NCBI RefSeq assembly: GCF_035083965.1
Contig: NC_089735.1
Span: forward strand, 9,140,001 to 9,204,000
Direction: 5' to 3'
Origin: Branchiostoma lanceolatum
Taxonomy: Eukaryota > Chordata > Leptocardii > Amphioxiformes > Branchiostomatidae
DNA length: 64,000 nt
Shown: positions 48,448-59,700 of the stretch, piece by piece
Position numbering within the stretch: position 1 is the first letter of the stretch
Layout of the letters: every line of letters begins with the position of its first letter
The notes under the pieces: model-generated
The model's input: only the letters and a program-made list of their open reading frames with translations
Database searches by the model: none
Told to the model about the DNA's origin: nothing
Made by a program: the position numbers and the translations under genes

Positions 48448-50728
48448 TTATTTCTTATCTGCTAACAGATGCTTGGACTTCTTCATCTCATCTACTATAT
48501 GAATATAGAGGGCATTTCTCAATTCATCTGATAGTCCCAACTGTGTTCCAAACCTTTCTGCTACTAATCTGGGGTCATCGTCCTGAAAAATCAAACAGAC
48601 AAAAGAGACAACTTAATAGTATACTATACCTTAATTACATCTTACGGTAGGTAATATCTTTTCCACAAGACAAACTTACGACACTTGCATGTACAATTTA
48701 CAGTGACTTCATTATCAACAAATCCAAAACTTTGGGTTAAACTAATATTCACTGTACAAATATACAAATCTTCTTGGTTGGTTTGTCTTTAGCTATGGGT
48801 GACATACATCATGTTAAATTCTATGCCCCTTTCAATGAAAGTAAATACCTAGAGTAGAGACAATCGACTCATAACGGAACCAAGCGTAATTACGTAACCC
48901 TGCACCAAGAGACCCCGTCTAGCGATATATTAGACGTTAAGCAAGGACAACAACAACAACAACAACAACAATAAGGAATAGAACTTCTTATAAACAACAG
49001 TCATGCAGTTGCCTATACATACCTCATAGATAATAATGTCTGTTACATCTCCATTCTTAGCTTCATACTCCAGCCGAAACAGTGGTTTCCTCCTGGGCAA
49101 GTCATCTGATGATTTACCTTTCTGTGTACCTGTGGTGGAGAAAGAGATGTTGGCATTACAGTACTGAGAAAGGTTGTCAATTAGCATATAAAAAGCATTG
49201 ACATAACAATATAAAAATCATGTTTTGTTCTTTATAGAAGTACTTTTTAGAAACTTGATTAGCAAACTTCGTAGACTGAGAAGTAGGAACAAATTTTTCA
49301 ACATGTGTTTAAAATCAAAACAAAAGGCTGGATAGAATTTCTATTTCTTACGACATTTATATGAGTAAGGAGGGGGCTAGAACTGTGATTAGAGCTATGT
49401 CAGTCGATTCTTGTGTCCCCCATGCTTTGAAATCTACGAAGACATTGTCAGAAAGTTTGATGAGGAATCCCTTAAGTCTGTATTTCAAATGGAAAGGGCC
49501 TAACTTTGAAGCACACACCTCAGGTCGCAGCTCATTTGTCCATGGTTTTTCCTTCTCTATCACCAAACATAACTGATTTTCAAAACAACCTCGCCTCCAA
49601 AGTAATGATCACAATTAGTTGAGTATTGGTGGACATTTATCAAAGGCTTCATACTCCATAAGGTGTACCCCGAAATTTGAATTGTGCATCTTGTATTTTG
49701 GTGAGTCCGAGAACTTATTGAACAACCCTCGTAGACTAGACTTGCAGGCCTTTACCTGTGCGTGTGTCCCGTTTGACACGTGGCTTGTACACCATCTGAT
49801 CAGGCTTCTTGGGCCGCACTGAGGGCTGGGTGTGACGAGGCTTTCTCTGACCCTGCTTGGCCTTCTGCTCTTTGTCATAGTTATCCCTTGAAATGGATGG
49901 AGAAAATAATATTTGAAAATGAATACTGCAAATGCAGAAATGTTTGCGGTGGTTTTATGTCATTTTTTTGCAATTTTCGTGGTGAACTTTCTGTGCGAAC
50001 TTAAAACCACCGCGAAATGTTTTGCCCACATATCACTGTAGCACTACTATTGTTTCAAATTTGAACTTAAATCCAACGCAAACATGCCATTTTCTCCCTG
50101 CCGCGAAAGAAAAACGCACTTACGGTACAGTATTTTATGAAAGAAAACATGCAGTAAAAGGTAATTTGAGAAAAGTACCCTGGTAACCATCCCAAAGGCG
50201 CCCTAGTCCTGGTAAGCGTTAGCCCTCTTTATGATAGTCGATCTGTCTAACACTAACAGCTAGGTAACTCCACCTCGTATCAAAATTTGAATTCCAAGGC
50301 GTACGCTATTTGACCTGGGCGGGGGCGTAACACCCCTAGTGCCGAGGAGGTCCCGGGAAGCACACGATCATAATTTGGATGGAATGGTATCACGCTATAT
50401 TTTGAAATGTGATGCATGCTCTTTATTATGTATCCACTTATCTACTATATACTGTGCCTGCCAACCTGTTTGTATAATCGCAAAGTCGCCAATAAAGTTG
50501 TACAAAATTATCACAATACTAGGAACGCGAACGCCCCCCTCCCCACCCCTAAAGGATTTCAGCAATATGCGAATATCACGCTTCGCTCAGTTTACATACC
50601 AAGCTAGAATACTTGCCAACTTACCTTGATTTCTGGTTCCGCCGTATGTGGTGCACAAACCCATGAGACATGTCCAGTTTGGCGGTTTTCTCTCCGGACG
50701 AGTCGACAGGATTTCCACCTGACGCCAT
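48448..50728 (-). CDS. C2orf68: UPF0561 family protein, C2orf68 homologue
   Basis: Four minus-strand exons: 50728-50625, 49886-49756, 49129-49023 and 48582-48448, giving 158 residues with GT/AG borders and continuous phase. Exon 1 encodes LDMSHGFVHHIRRNQ. Exon 2 encodes RDNYDKEQKAKQGQRKPRHT and RPKKPDQMVYKPR. Exon 3 encodes LFRLEYEAKNGDVTDIIIYE, and exon 4 encodes ERFGTQLGLSDELRNALYIH. These match the conserved blocks of human C2orf68 (UPF0561), recognised from memory. The molecular function of the family is unknown. The lysine/arginine-rich middle region suggests nucleic-acid or nuclear association, but that is only inference. The gene is convergent with ACSL and divergent from the kelch-like gene, about 1 kb away. 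Confidence 0.9.
48947..48972. repeat. (CAA)n microsatellite
   Basis: About eight CAA units in the last intron of the C2orf68 homologue, possibly the tail of an old retroelement. Confidence 0.85.
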
Positions 50729-51704
50729 GTTGTCACCTCTGACACAGGTCATAGGTGAATTCCAACCTGATTACTCCAAGCAGATGTTGGGACGGAATAT
50801 AGTAATGATTTTTTGAGCTAACGTTACTCCTTGATTCAGATACTGAAATTTCCGATTTTTAGTGGAACGAAAGATCTTACACTTTAAACACAAGTCGATT
50901 TATGATTTCCAATCTTCATCATCGTAAACTGAGTTTGTACCCAAAGTTGGAATGGAACAGTCCAGTTTGAAAACGTGGCGGTGCACCATCGCGTTGTTGC
51001 AAGAGAGTCGGGAGAAGACGGTGGTTCCTGACGCGCCCGAACACCAGGTGACTCCAGGAGACGTCATCAGAACGGGCATAAGATACATCAGGTACCACAC
51101 AGGAATTGTTGAGTCCGCGTAACTTCGAGAGTATGACTATATTGAGTATAATGTCGATTTAGTAGCGTTTGGGGGAGGGGGGCCGGGGCATTGTGAACAC
51201 GTGTGGCCCGTGCATAATTTGATTATGATAATAGTCAGGTACGGGTCTCTTCTTCTTTTATTCGGCTTAGACGGGTCTCTTCTTCTCTTTTACGGCACCA
51301 TAAAAATGGGATTACTACTAGCAGTTCCACTACGGCTATTTACATACAAACTTGCAAGTGACCAGTACAAATAAACGAAGGGAAAAACTAGTAAAGCTTT
51401 TATATTATAAGGATAAGAGGCTAAGAAACATAGGCAACTGATTTTGTTTAAGACAGAGGTATACTACTAGTACTGGTACATGCATACTCTCAAGATCAAG
51501 GCAGCTTATCTTCCTGATCTATATCATCATCATCATATATAATATTAATAATGTAACACGGCTACTAACGCCCCATAGACCTGAATGAGAACACAGCCTT
51601 GGAGTTGGACCAGAAACTGATTCAGAAAATACAATGTATTAGTATTACAGCTAGTAAACATTGCAGTTTCACATGTACCCTGACTTTCCCTCTTTTTGTT
51701 ACAG
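50729..51704. other. Divergent promoter region between the C2orf68 homologue and the kelch-like gene
   Basis: Contains one copy of the dispersed motif TCCAAGCAGATGTTGG (50776-50791). GC-richer sequence at about 50930-51091 ends in a possible splice donor (ACATCAG|GTACCAC). It could be the 5' UTR exon of the kelch-like gene, since that gene's ATG exon starts at an acceptor. No TATA box was seen. Confidence 0.4.
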
Positions 51705-51744
51705 TTGACTTTCTGGCTGACAGGTAGCTTGTGACAGCTAACTG

Positions 51745-53787
51745 ATGGCTTCTGATGATAGTGACTGTGAAGAGAACTATGGCTCGGCAGAATTTGACTC
51801 TGAAGACGACTGCAGATCTAGTTACAATTATTGCCACAATGATGGCTCCCGTTGCTTCAGCAGCATCCGCCAGTGTTCTCAAATATTTAACGGCCTTGTC
51901 AGCCAGCGTGAGAACAATGAGTTCCTTGATGTTGTGGTGGAAGTAGAAGGCAGGCAGTTCCCTTGTCACCGAGCCGTGTTGGCCACAACACCGTACTTCA
52001 AAGCCATGTTCTCCTCCAAGCTTGCAGAAAGTACATCAAAGGTTATAACACTGCACAAGATTAGCGCTAAGATCTTCTCAAAGATTCTGGACTTTGTCTA
52101 TACTGAAAAGATACGCATCGGTAAGGATGATGTTCAGGATATTCTGCAGGCAGCACACATGCTTCAGTTTGAAGAGATTATGAACTTCTGTTCAGAATTC
52201 ATTCGAAAAAACCTTTGCCCATCAAATTGTATTGGTGTCATGTGCCTTTCTGACATGTATCATGATGAGTATGACTTTCGTCAGCTAAAAACTAAAGCTG
52301 AAGACATGGCAGTATCTCACTTTTTAGAAGCCAGACAAAGTGAGGAGTTTCTGGGCCTCTCAACGCAGCAGCTCTTGGATCTACTCAAACATAAGAAGCT
52401 ACAAATTACAAATGAAGATGACATTGTGCTTTCTGTGTTGCGATGGCTGGACCATGATCCCGATGGCCGAAAAGCAGCCGTGTCAACAATTTTGCCAGCA
52501 ATTCGTTTGTTGTATGTGAGGGTCAGCGTACTAAGCAAGCTTTTGTCTCATCCTGTGGTACAACAGTCTGCTGAATGTCTGGCTAAAATTGAGGAAGCGA
52601 AGGAGGAACACCTTACTGGTGCACAAAAAGTCAACGCAAGCAAACTAGACCAAGCTGACAGTAAACCTAGGCACAGAACATCAGATGACCTGGTGATCAT
52701 TGCCGGCGGTTGGAAAGCAAAACAACGTCACAGCAGCACTCCTGCACCACCAATGCCCATGCAAAGCATATTTTGCCTAGATCATGATAGCGATCAATGT
52801 TACCACATCTCAGACCTACCAACACCTGTTTGTGGGTACATGAGTGTCACTACTAGTGAAGAACGATGCCTGTATGTAACAGGGGGGCGTACCGCTCCTC
52901 TGGTCGGCCAGGGTCCTCACAGTGCACCATCCAGACAAGCCTTTCGGTATGACTTTCTAACAGACAGTTGGACGAGGTTACCCGACATGCCTCGTGGAAG
53001 GGCTGGGCACCAGTCCGCTGTCGTCAATGGGAAACTCTTTCTGGTTGGAGGTGATACTGAGGCGACGTCTGACGAGGCAGAGTCTGTGTTGAGTATGGAC
53101 TGCTTCGATCTTGCAGAAGGGCCCTGGATAAAGTCACCCACAGTGCCTGTGTTAGACTCAGCATTGGATTTGGTAACATCCTGCAAGGGGAAGATACTAC
53201 TTTTTGAGGCACTATACTACACGCCATTTCTCTCACTGAAGCACCCTGGGTTTCGTGGACAGATGTATACTGAGCAGAGAAAGCTGCACATCCATGCCTT
53301 TGATGTAGAAACGGAACGTTGGACGCACTCGGATCTCCTCATACAGCACTTTGGAGAGGTCTTCATCTTGGATGTTACGGGACGTGATGACAAGCTATAT
53401 ATCTGCAGTGATAGAGGATGTGATGTCTGTACAGGTAAAGGACGTTGTTTCAACCTCTACGCCTATGATTGCAAAGAAGAAACCCTGTCCGAGGTGGAAA
53501 ACGAAAAGGATGTCACAGGGAGCTTCCTACATATGGATTGCTACCGCAGATATGATGATGTTCAGATGGATGTCAAGGATGTAGTATTGAGTGATGGATA
53601 CAGCTGTGGGATGGTGCGAGGGAGGTCTAAGTTAGCCCTTCCATCTGGCTTGTTTGGCCACAGTTTCCTTGGAACCAAAAAGAATAGTGTTGGATGGTAC
53701 TGTCGAAAGATGGAGAAGAATGACGATCAGGCCGAATGGTTCTGTTGGGACAGGAGACCACTCAGGCCGAATAGCTGTGTGTGCTAA
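51745..53787 (+). CDS. Kelch-like protein (BTB-BACK-kelch), 680 residues
   Basis: A single uninterrupted coding exon. A splice acceptor (TTTTGTTACAG, ending 51704) precedes the ATG by 40 bases, so the 5' UTR is spliced. The BTB domain is at about 45-155, with NNEFLDVVVEVEGRQFPCHR and ATTPYFKAMFSS. The BACK domain is at about 160-275, with VLRWLDHDPDGRK. Kelch repeats run from about 315 on, with LVIIAGG, LYVTGG, and RYDFLTDSWTRLPDMPRGRAG followed by LFLVGG. The N terminus is acidic and Ser/Asp/Cys-rich. Proteins of this layout are usually substrate adaptors of Cullin-3 ubiquitin ligases: BTB and BACK bind CUL3 and kelch recruits substrate. The C-terminal third is cysteine-rich and its kelch repeats are degenerate. 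Orthology within the KLHL family was not settled. AATAAA lies near 54411. Confidence 0.95.
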   Translation: MASDDSDCEENYGSAEFDSEDDCRSSYNYCHNDGSRCFSSIRQCSQIFNGLVSQRENNEFLDVVVEVEGRQFPCHRAVLATTPYFKAMFSSKLAESTSKVITLHKISAKIFSKILDFVYTEKIRIGKDDVQDILQAAHMLQFEEIMNFCSEFIRKNLCPSNCIGVMCLSDMYHDEYDFRQLKTKAEDMAVSHFLEARQSEEFLGLSTQQLLDLLKHKKLQITNEDDIVLSVLRWLDHDPDGRKAAVSTILPAIRLLYVRVSVLSKLLSHPVVQQSAECLAKIEEAKEEHLTGAQKVNASKLDQADSKPRHRTSDDLVIIAGGWKAKQRHSSTPAPPMPMQSIFCLDHDSDQCYHISDLPTPVCGYMSVTTSEERCLYVTGGRTAPLVGQGPHSAPSRQAFRYDFLTDSWTRLPDMPRGRAGHQSAVVNGKLFLVGGDTEATSDEAESVLSMDCFDLAEGPWIKSPTVPVLDSALDLVTSCKGKILLFEALYYTPFLSLKHPGFRGQMYTEQRKLHIHAFDVETERWTHSDLLIQHFGEVFILDVTGRDDKLYICSDRGCDVCTGKGRCFNLYAYDCKEETLSEVENEKDVTGSFLHMDCYRRYDDVQMDVKDVVLSDGYSCGMVRGRSKLALPSGLFGHSFLGTKKNSVGWYCRKMEKNDDQAEWFCWDRRPLRPNSCVC

Positions 53788-54585
53788 GGAAGGATGCCCC
53801 TCAGCTACAAGACTGGGTACATGGGATGTAACCAGACACTCATGGCGCTTTCCTTTTTGTAGCACTCAGCTATTGTGTACGTAGTGCTGTGTTGTGCACC
53901 ATGAAATTTGGTGAGAATCTATGTACAGTACTAACAATCTATTTTGTACTTTGTAATACGTTTTTACCCTAAAACCATTGAAAACCTATAGGCGCAGATC
54001 GATAGTTGCAAAATGTAGAAACATGCCCAATGGCAATGACTCAATTTTCCCTTTTTTTAGCTAGCAGTCATGTATGAAATTCTAGGTAAACAACATTCAA
54101 AACACAAACTGAAATACTAGGTAGTAAGATGCTTTTGAAGGTTGAGTTAAGACTAACATAGTACTAGTAGTCAGGATTCTCTTGGTTCTGTTACTGTAGT
54201 ATTTTTAAATGTGAAGGACTGGAGGTTCCTTTGTCCACTTTTCTTCCTCTTAAATATCTTATTGTAATTATCTACAACCAGAAACATAATCTTGCACGGT
54301 GAATCTTGAGCGTTCTTGAGTTGTCTAGTTTTAAGTTAAACCCCTGTTACATTACCTTTGTTGACTTTTACCTCTTGAGAAACTAATTGATCAAGTAGTG
54401 AGATAAGTTAAATAAAGGATGTTTTTTTTAAATTCAGAAGGACTGTTCTGTTGTTCTTTGTATAGTTATTACATGATGGTATATATTTGTAGTTGCAGTC
54501 TACTATTTGTAATGGCAGCTATGATATAAGTATTGTAGGTTTCCCTTTGACAAAGTCTATTTAGGTCACAGCAGGTGACATCAAG

Positions 54586-54655
54586 TAACATAATTCCACC
54601 AGGGTACTAGTACTTAATTCCGTCACCCTGAAAAGATGCGTCCAAACAAATCTCC
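54586..54655. repeat. Dispersed repeat fragment shared with 23758-23825
   Basis: Starts TAACATAATTCCACCAGGGT and ends CGTCCAAACAAATCTCCA, parallel to the copy at 23.8 kb with a few substitutions and a different middle. Confidence 0.65.
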
Positions 54656-56451
54656 AAGTCTATCCAAGCTATGGAGTTGACCCCAAATAACCCCGCAAAC
54701 GGCACAGGGGGGTCCCTTGCTGAGGCGGGCCGGTCTCCAGCCTAGCTCGGAAAGTCTAACCGGGGGAGACAACACTATACTACCGGATAAGGCAGGGCGT
54801 TCCACTCAGGAATCGTATATGGGAAGAACAAAAAAATCTGTATGTGTCTGTACGAGCGTAGATTGTCTGGCGTTTAAGTTGGTGGCTTCCTCGGGTGTGC
54901 CCCTGAGAAGGTTTGGGTAAATTGTCGGCCTGTATGCTAATACAATGTATGTCTATACACTAGCTTGTAGAAAAAGGTGATGTTATCTGATCTCTAGACA
55001 CTCCTGCAACCTTTCTGACACATTTCTGCCAACTGTGACCTAACTTCCTGTTAGTCTTCCCGACGTTCCTTGTACGCAAATGCAAATTGAAATATGGACA
55101 CAGCCCACCGCCACAAACACTAAGGGCCCACAAACCCTCCGTTTCACGTACGTAGGTACATGTAACTTCACCGCCTTGTATATCGCTAAACGTACATGGG
55201 CAGCAATTTAAGCCAGGCAACCGGCGTCCAGTCGTAAATGCAGACTATATATGTATAGATTTGTTTTGATTATGAACTGAATCATTCCCAACTTGATATC
55301 TTCACGGGTTTTCTTAGAAAAGGACCATACGGTTGGAAAACACAGTGCCTATCTGTGACACCGAACTCGGCGCAAATCGCTGACTTTCACATTCCGATAA
55401 GATTATATTTGGCGCGCCTCCAACTGGGACGCTTGCCATCTAATCTTGTGGAAGCCACAGTAGAATCATTCATCTTGGAAAAGCTAATCTTGAAAGGAGA
55501 TTACTGGCCGGCTGACGAAGTGGTTTTCTTTTGGCAAACAACAGTCGGGCATCCATGCTTAGTGCAGTCGTGACGTGATCCCTCGTCTCAAGGTAAGCAA
55601 TTTCTTTCTTTTATTTATTTAACTCGCGGTACTGTTTAAACATCGTCCTGAACTACAGTTGTGTCTATAGGATAACTCTAGATGCTAGATGAAACTTTGG
55701 GTATGGGCCTATAGTAGGCTAAGCTCTAAAGCTATGACTCATCGGGGCCTAAGAAAGCCTGTGCCTTCTGGCACACATCAACGTCAAAGCCAACCTATTG
55801 TGCACAGTCGACTGGACGGCTGATCAACACATCAGTTTAGCGAATAAATATCATGTCGAAGTGACGAAGCACAGCTGTGAAGGAAAAGATAACGCCGAAC
55901 TCCCACAAACTGTTTTGGACCGAGTCCAACATCGTGCCTGGCTTTGGTCACATTATGTGAAGGACATTTGGTCAGGCTGTCAATCAAAATTATCTGCTTA
56001 ATTGTTAACACGTACATTTTTCATGGATTACACCATCGACAGGTTCTAGGAAATCTTGTAAGATTAGTAGGTGTTCCAGTGAATACCAGACTGGCAACGG
56101 ACGGGGAGGAAGGTAAAACCTGATTTTGAATGTGTATATGATTCCCCCAGTTAGTCTCATAATTCAATACAGAATGCTTCAATGGTTGGGATTGGTGAAA
56201 ATCAAATATTTGTTGTTATTTTTCTCAAATAGTGGTTCCCCCCACTTGACTTTGTTTCATTTCTGGATGTTCGCAATGAAATATTTACGTTACGTTGTCA
56301 GGAAACAACGGTATATATATATTACCCTTAACGTAAACATGCTGTGATAAGCTTTTGACATCATCCAGCTTGGCTGTTCTTGCATAAATGAAACGTACAG
56401 TGCGACGGTGACACAAGTTGTGGTGTCATGTGGATGCTAGAAGCTTTTTTG

Positions 56452-56452
<1 letters not shown>

Positions 56453-56529
<77 letters not shown>
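56453..56529. repeat. (CA)n microsatellite, uninterrupted
   Basis: About 38 perfect CA units followed by a short (CAAA) tract. Long Cys/Val or His/Thr frames here are artefacts. Confidence 0.95.
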
Positions 56530-56534
<5 letters not shown>

Positions 56535-56724
56535 AACAAACAAACAAACAAATAATCCATACGGCTTCACCAGTGGGTATTTCATGCAAACATTTCCTTG
56601 GGGCAATGCAAATGCTGAACTGCGTTTTCAAAGAATCTAGAGTATCATAGATGCCTGACGACTTGACCCGAATGTCATCATGATGGTTTCATTATTTTGT
56701 ATGTTTAAGAGTGGTTTTAGCACC

Positions 56725-59700
56725 ATGGCGAAACTGTGGCTCAACGTTCTTCTGATTGCGCCGCTTTTCTTCGCGCTTCGTGCAAGAAAAATAAAGGTAA
56801 GATTTGTTTGATTGTCATATGATGGTTTCCATCTAAGTACGGTATTCCCGAATACTAATGCGAACACAATGCCGATAGAGAGTTTTTTTTTCCCCAATTC
56901 TTCTAAAAGTGACTTTTGTTTTTTTGCGTATGTTAGTTTCGTACAATAGGTAAAGCGACAGCACGTCCCTAACTGAAGCTAGATACTCATTTTTATCTAA
57001 ATTGTGTGAGGAAGTAGGTCTACAATACTACTAATATGCTACTTACAAATAAAAGACTATGCTACACCATTGATATTGGGGATTTTAGGGATTTGAACTA
57101 AGAACCGTTAGATTCTAAGTAAACAACATTAACAATAAAACCACATTGCAGGAAGAGATCAGCAGAATGCCCGATAATGTTGACGCCGACGAAGCTGCGA
57201 ATAAGATGGCAAAGGTAAAGACATTTCAAATGATAAAGATTTATTCCTATCATTACGTTAAGAGTTAAACCATAAATGCATGAATGGATTTTAAGAAGAT
57301 GATGAATACACAAATATACATTATCAGACTAAGTATGACCCAGTATTCTTTATGATAGAAATAAACGAAATATGACATGTATCATGATCATGCTTGTTTG
57401 CAATATCTAGAAATCATTGGAAATGTCTAGATATCCATATCTTCATTGAAGCCAGTCGTTTACCGAGCTCTCAACCGTTCAACGGTTTAGTACGTTTTTA
57501 AGGTGCAGGAATTGACGTCGTCGGAGCAACGTCGAGACATTCCTTTTTGGAACGACTCCCGTCTATGCAACTATCACGAATGCTTCAAGACCTTAAAGGT
57601 AAATTAATCATACAGCCAGAAGTAAATTGTCCAATCAGGAGCCCGTATCTATTGTTTAATATGAAGCCGTAATACGATTGGCCAGCCAACAGTCGTAATT
57701 TATGGAATTTTATGCTACGCTACGCTACGCTCGGTGATTTACCCGGTGGTTTTTGGATCCAAACGGTATTATGTCGCCATATACACCTTTATTAATCACA
57801 GTTACCACTATCACTGAATTCTGTTGATTCTAGTCTGTCTACCTTGCCAAATGAAGTGACATGATATCAATGACAAATCAACGTTTTGTTATCAAGGACG
57901 CTAGATTTTAGCTTAGAAAATGAACGGTGGTTATTTGATAAGGCCAGACGATCTTTAAATGTCCGAGAACGCCTGAGCTATAATTTACTGAAATGTAGAT
58001 AGGGACACCAACATGGCGGCGGACACAGCGATGACGTCACATTGAAATTATCCTTATAGCACGACCACGTTCCTTTACACACGTGATCTTTCTCCACAGA
58101 CGTGGCCAGAAGTCCCCTACTATCTGCTGAAAGACGGGAATTTCGTCATCGACTGGCCGACACGTTACATCAGAATGCTCTTCATCTACAACAAAAATGC
58201 GGTAAGTTCAAGCGAGATTTTGAGTGAAGATACCATTAGACATAGTTCCGTTCTCCTCGGCGGGATGTCCCTCGAGGGCTTTGCCGAGTACTGTGTAGAT
58301 GTAGATGTATAAAATAGGTGCTGAAATACCCACACCTAACAAAAAAAGAGCAATATTAGAATGAAAACTCACTTCCATTATAAAGGAATCTATCGGCCGC
58401 ATCTATCATTGTTCATCAGGACTTGACCACTTTTCCTCACGCGCAATGGTCTTTGGGATGCGTGCGAGTGACGTCAGGAATGGGTCAAAGGTGGTGTTCA
58501 GGAAGTCGATACCTGCAACCGTCCAGGATTAACAAGAAAATCAGAATGTACGTGTTGTATTTAGTAACCAATATTTCTTATCTTTGATACCTTGCAGTTT
58601 GACAAAGTGTTCCAAGGTGACCGAGAGGCAGTTGAGAACCATGCAATGGAAGCAGTTGCAATTCTTGATAAGGTAAAAATGTCAACTTTACTTATCTTTA
58701 TTTCTATAGTATAGTACAAGCAACATAAACCTTTGTCGTATGTTAATGTTCTGATAACAAGATCACGAGCATTAGTTTTTATTTCATAGCTTGCCTTCAT
58801 GCCTTTTGATTATGTGAGGAATATACATGTACCAAAATCATTAAAACTCATTTCAAGTCTGTGGTATAGATATGTACCCACATTTCAAGAGGATTTGTTC
58901 GCAATTAGGAGTTCGTTCTCACCATTTACAGGCATACAGGACAATCAACTTTCGCGTGCTCCTAAGTGGGGTTCAGATTCTGGAGAACTATTGGCCTGGA
59001 GAAGAAGAGAGCCCTCATTATTATGACTATCTCAAGCCAAAGGTCAGGGAGTACATCTGGAATGACCTGCGACCAGTGCAGAAATTTGATACAGCAACAT
59101 TTATCACGTACGTAACACTATATCTTGTAACGGATGATATGCACTTTAGGTCCATAAGCTAGGTCACAGTTCCAAGTGCGCATGTGCAGGGGTCAACGGT
59201 TAAGGTCCCTGGTCATTCTTCTATATTCATGCCAGAAGCTTTAAAATTTGACCCTAGACCACACTATATCAAACGGCACATGCGCACTTGGAACTTTGAA
59301 TTGACTTGTCAATCGTGGCATCACTTTTTTTGGCCTGGATGCAATAGAGATTAGGTAATATATACATTCTCTAGAGCAAAGATAAAGATAGACAGAAAAC
59401 GTACTCAATTGGTTGATTTACAAACCAGCTACATTGCCAACATAGCCAAATTATATGTATCATAACAATTAGTAAGATTGAGAATTTTTTTCAGTGGTCC
59501 ACCCTATTTTCATGGAACCTCTGCCACTGGTGCAGGAATGGGAGACCTCTGCCAGATGGAGAGTGTGGACAACTTCCCCTTCATAATTAGCGGGGTGAGC
59601 TCAATTGCACTATCTATCATACCATTATATATATACAGTGTACTAACAACCTTACATTAGAAAATAACAAGATGAAATAATATGCAATATCATTTATCCA

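Larger units (their letters stand above)
53788..56724. other. Intergenic region between the kelch-like gene and the metalloproteinase gene
   Basis: The first 630 bases are the likely kelch-like 3' UTR (AATAAA near 54411). A dispersed repeat fragment lies at 54586-54655 and a CA repeat at 56453-56529. A stretch around 55330-55593 ends in a possible donor (CTCAAG|GTAAGC) and may be a leader exon of the next gene; this is a guess. Confidence 0.45.

Noticed and set aside
55330-55593. Leader exon of the metalloproteinase gene
   Set aside because: There is only a plausible donor and no supporting acceptor or conserved coding, so it is mentioned in the intergenic entry but not called.
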